Virus record (IMG/VR): IMGVR_UViG_3300025128_000192
Location: 1 to 31,953 of that record
DNA from: a virus
Reading direction: 5' to 3' (one strand)
Length of the DNA: 31,953 bases
Below the pieces are notes generated by a model. The model saw only the letters and a list, made by a program, of their open reading frames with translations. It was not told where the DNA came from and made no database searches. A program made the translations under genes and the position numbers. Shown here one piece after another: positions 31,694 through 31,953 of the stretch (position 1 is the first letter of the stretch; every line of letters starts with the position of its first letter).

Positions 31694-31926
31694 GATACCT
31701 CCGATACTGTCACAGTTAAAGAGCCTTCTTTAGAATCTTTTATGAAAAATTCCATATGATCCCGATCTGTAGACTGATAACTAACATGATCAGCGTTAGG
31801 GAACCGTGATTCTATTGCCGCTCTGTGTTGCTTACCTTTATGAATTGTAGTTTCAAAATCCCTATAGGTAGCCCATACCCTATATTCTTTTACTGGAGTC
31901 CACTTATCAAAATTCCATCCGCTCAT
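31690..31926 (-). CDS. Hypothetical small protein at the right edge
   Basis: The 78-residue product (MSGWNFDKWTPVKEYRVWAT...) has a Trp/Tyr-rich start, a helix (HRAAIESRFPNADH) and beta strands (HMEFFIKDSKEGSLTVTVSE), a small alpha/beta protein. The start at 31926 follows AAGGGTTAAGAAA. Upstream sequence is cut by the window edge, so its promoter cannot be judged. No family recognised. Confidence 0.6.
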   Translation of the reverse strand: MSGWNFDKWTPVKEYRVWATYRDFETTIHKGKQHRAAIESRFPNADHVSYQSTDRDHMEFFIKDSKEGSLTVTVSEVS

Positions 31927-31953
31927 TTTCTTAACCCTTTATTGTTTGAAGTT

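Overview
This window looks like about 32 kb of a tailed, T7-like podovirus of a Gram-negative and probably aquatic (marine-type) bacterium. The evidence is a T7-style replication set (gp2.5-like single-strand binding protein, gp4-like primase-helicase, family A DNA polymerase, Cas4-like exonuclease, endonuclease I). There is also a phage class I ribonucleotide reductase, a GH24 lysozyme and a run of very large virion-type proteins. Two transcription units converge near position 16,800. Head, portal, packaging and tail-tube genes are not present and presumably lie left of position 1. No integrase, repressor or single-subunit RNA polymerase is visible. The genome is A+T-rich, most so in the + strand virion genes, and very compact, with many ATGA, GTGA or TAATG junctions.

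Left arm, + strand, 1-16,795 (late genes). It opens with the end of a 3TM holin-like gene. A 1230-residue virion-type protein follows; its C-terminal half is an unbroken run of 39 eleven-residue repeats. Next come a 403-aa protein with a cationic amphipathic N-terminus, a 196-aa protein, and a 679-aa protein that appears to be joined to the following lysozyme by a programmed -1 frameshift (slippery C CCA AAG, stop, 6-nt spacer, 12-bp hairpin). After these are a 1254-aa ejection-type protein and a 1014-aa protein carrying ADP-ribosyltransferase-like and ParB-like domains. The arm ends in a small cassette: an exported cytochrome c/copper monooxygenase-like enzyme with its metal ligands intact, a small lipoprotein and a 60-aa protein.

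Right arm, - strand, read from 31,926 down to 16,801. The first block (31.9-27.3 kb) has many small unknown proteins, a GP88-like protein, a DUF932-like protein, a tRNA-Cys and a 75-nt structured noncoding element. It also has two sigma70-like promoters that share an identical upstream element. The second block is replication and recombination: SSB, primase-helicase, polymerase, a free-standing HNH endonuclease, exonuclease, endonuclease I and a DUF3310 protein. The third block is nucleotide supply: nrdA, small genes, a membrane protein and nrdB.

Together the right arm would redirect the host, degrade and resolve DNA, make deoxynucleotides and replicate the genome. The left arm would build the ejection machinery, cut peptidoglycan at entry and exit, and add an unusual exported redox enzyme. 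The items most worth following up are the frameshifted virion lysozyme, the phage-borne heme/copper enzyme, the 39-unit hendecad array, the paired promoters with a tandem 10-bp element, and the structured RNA beside tRNA-Cys.
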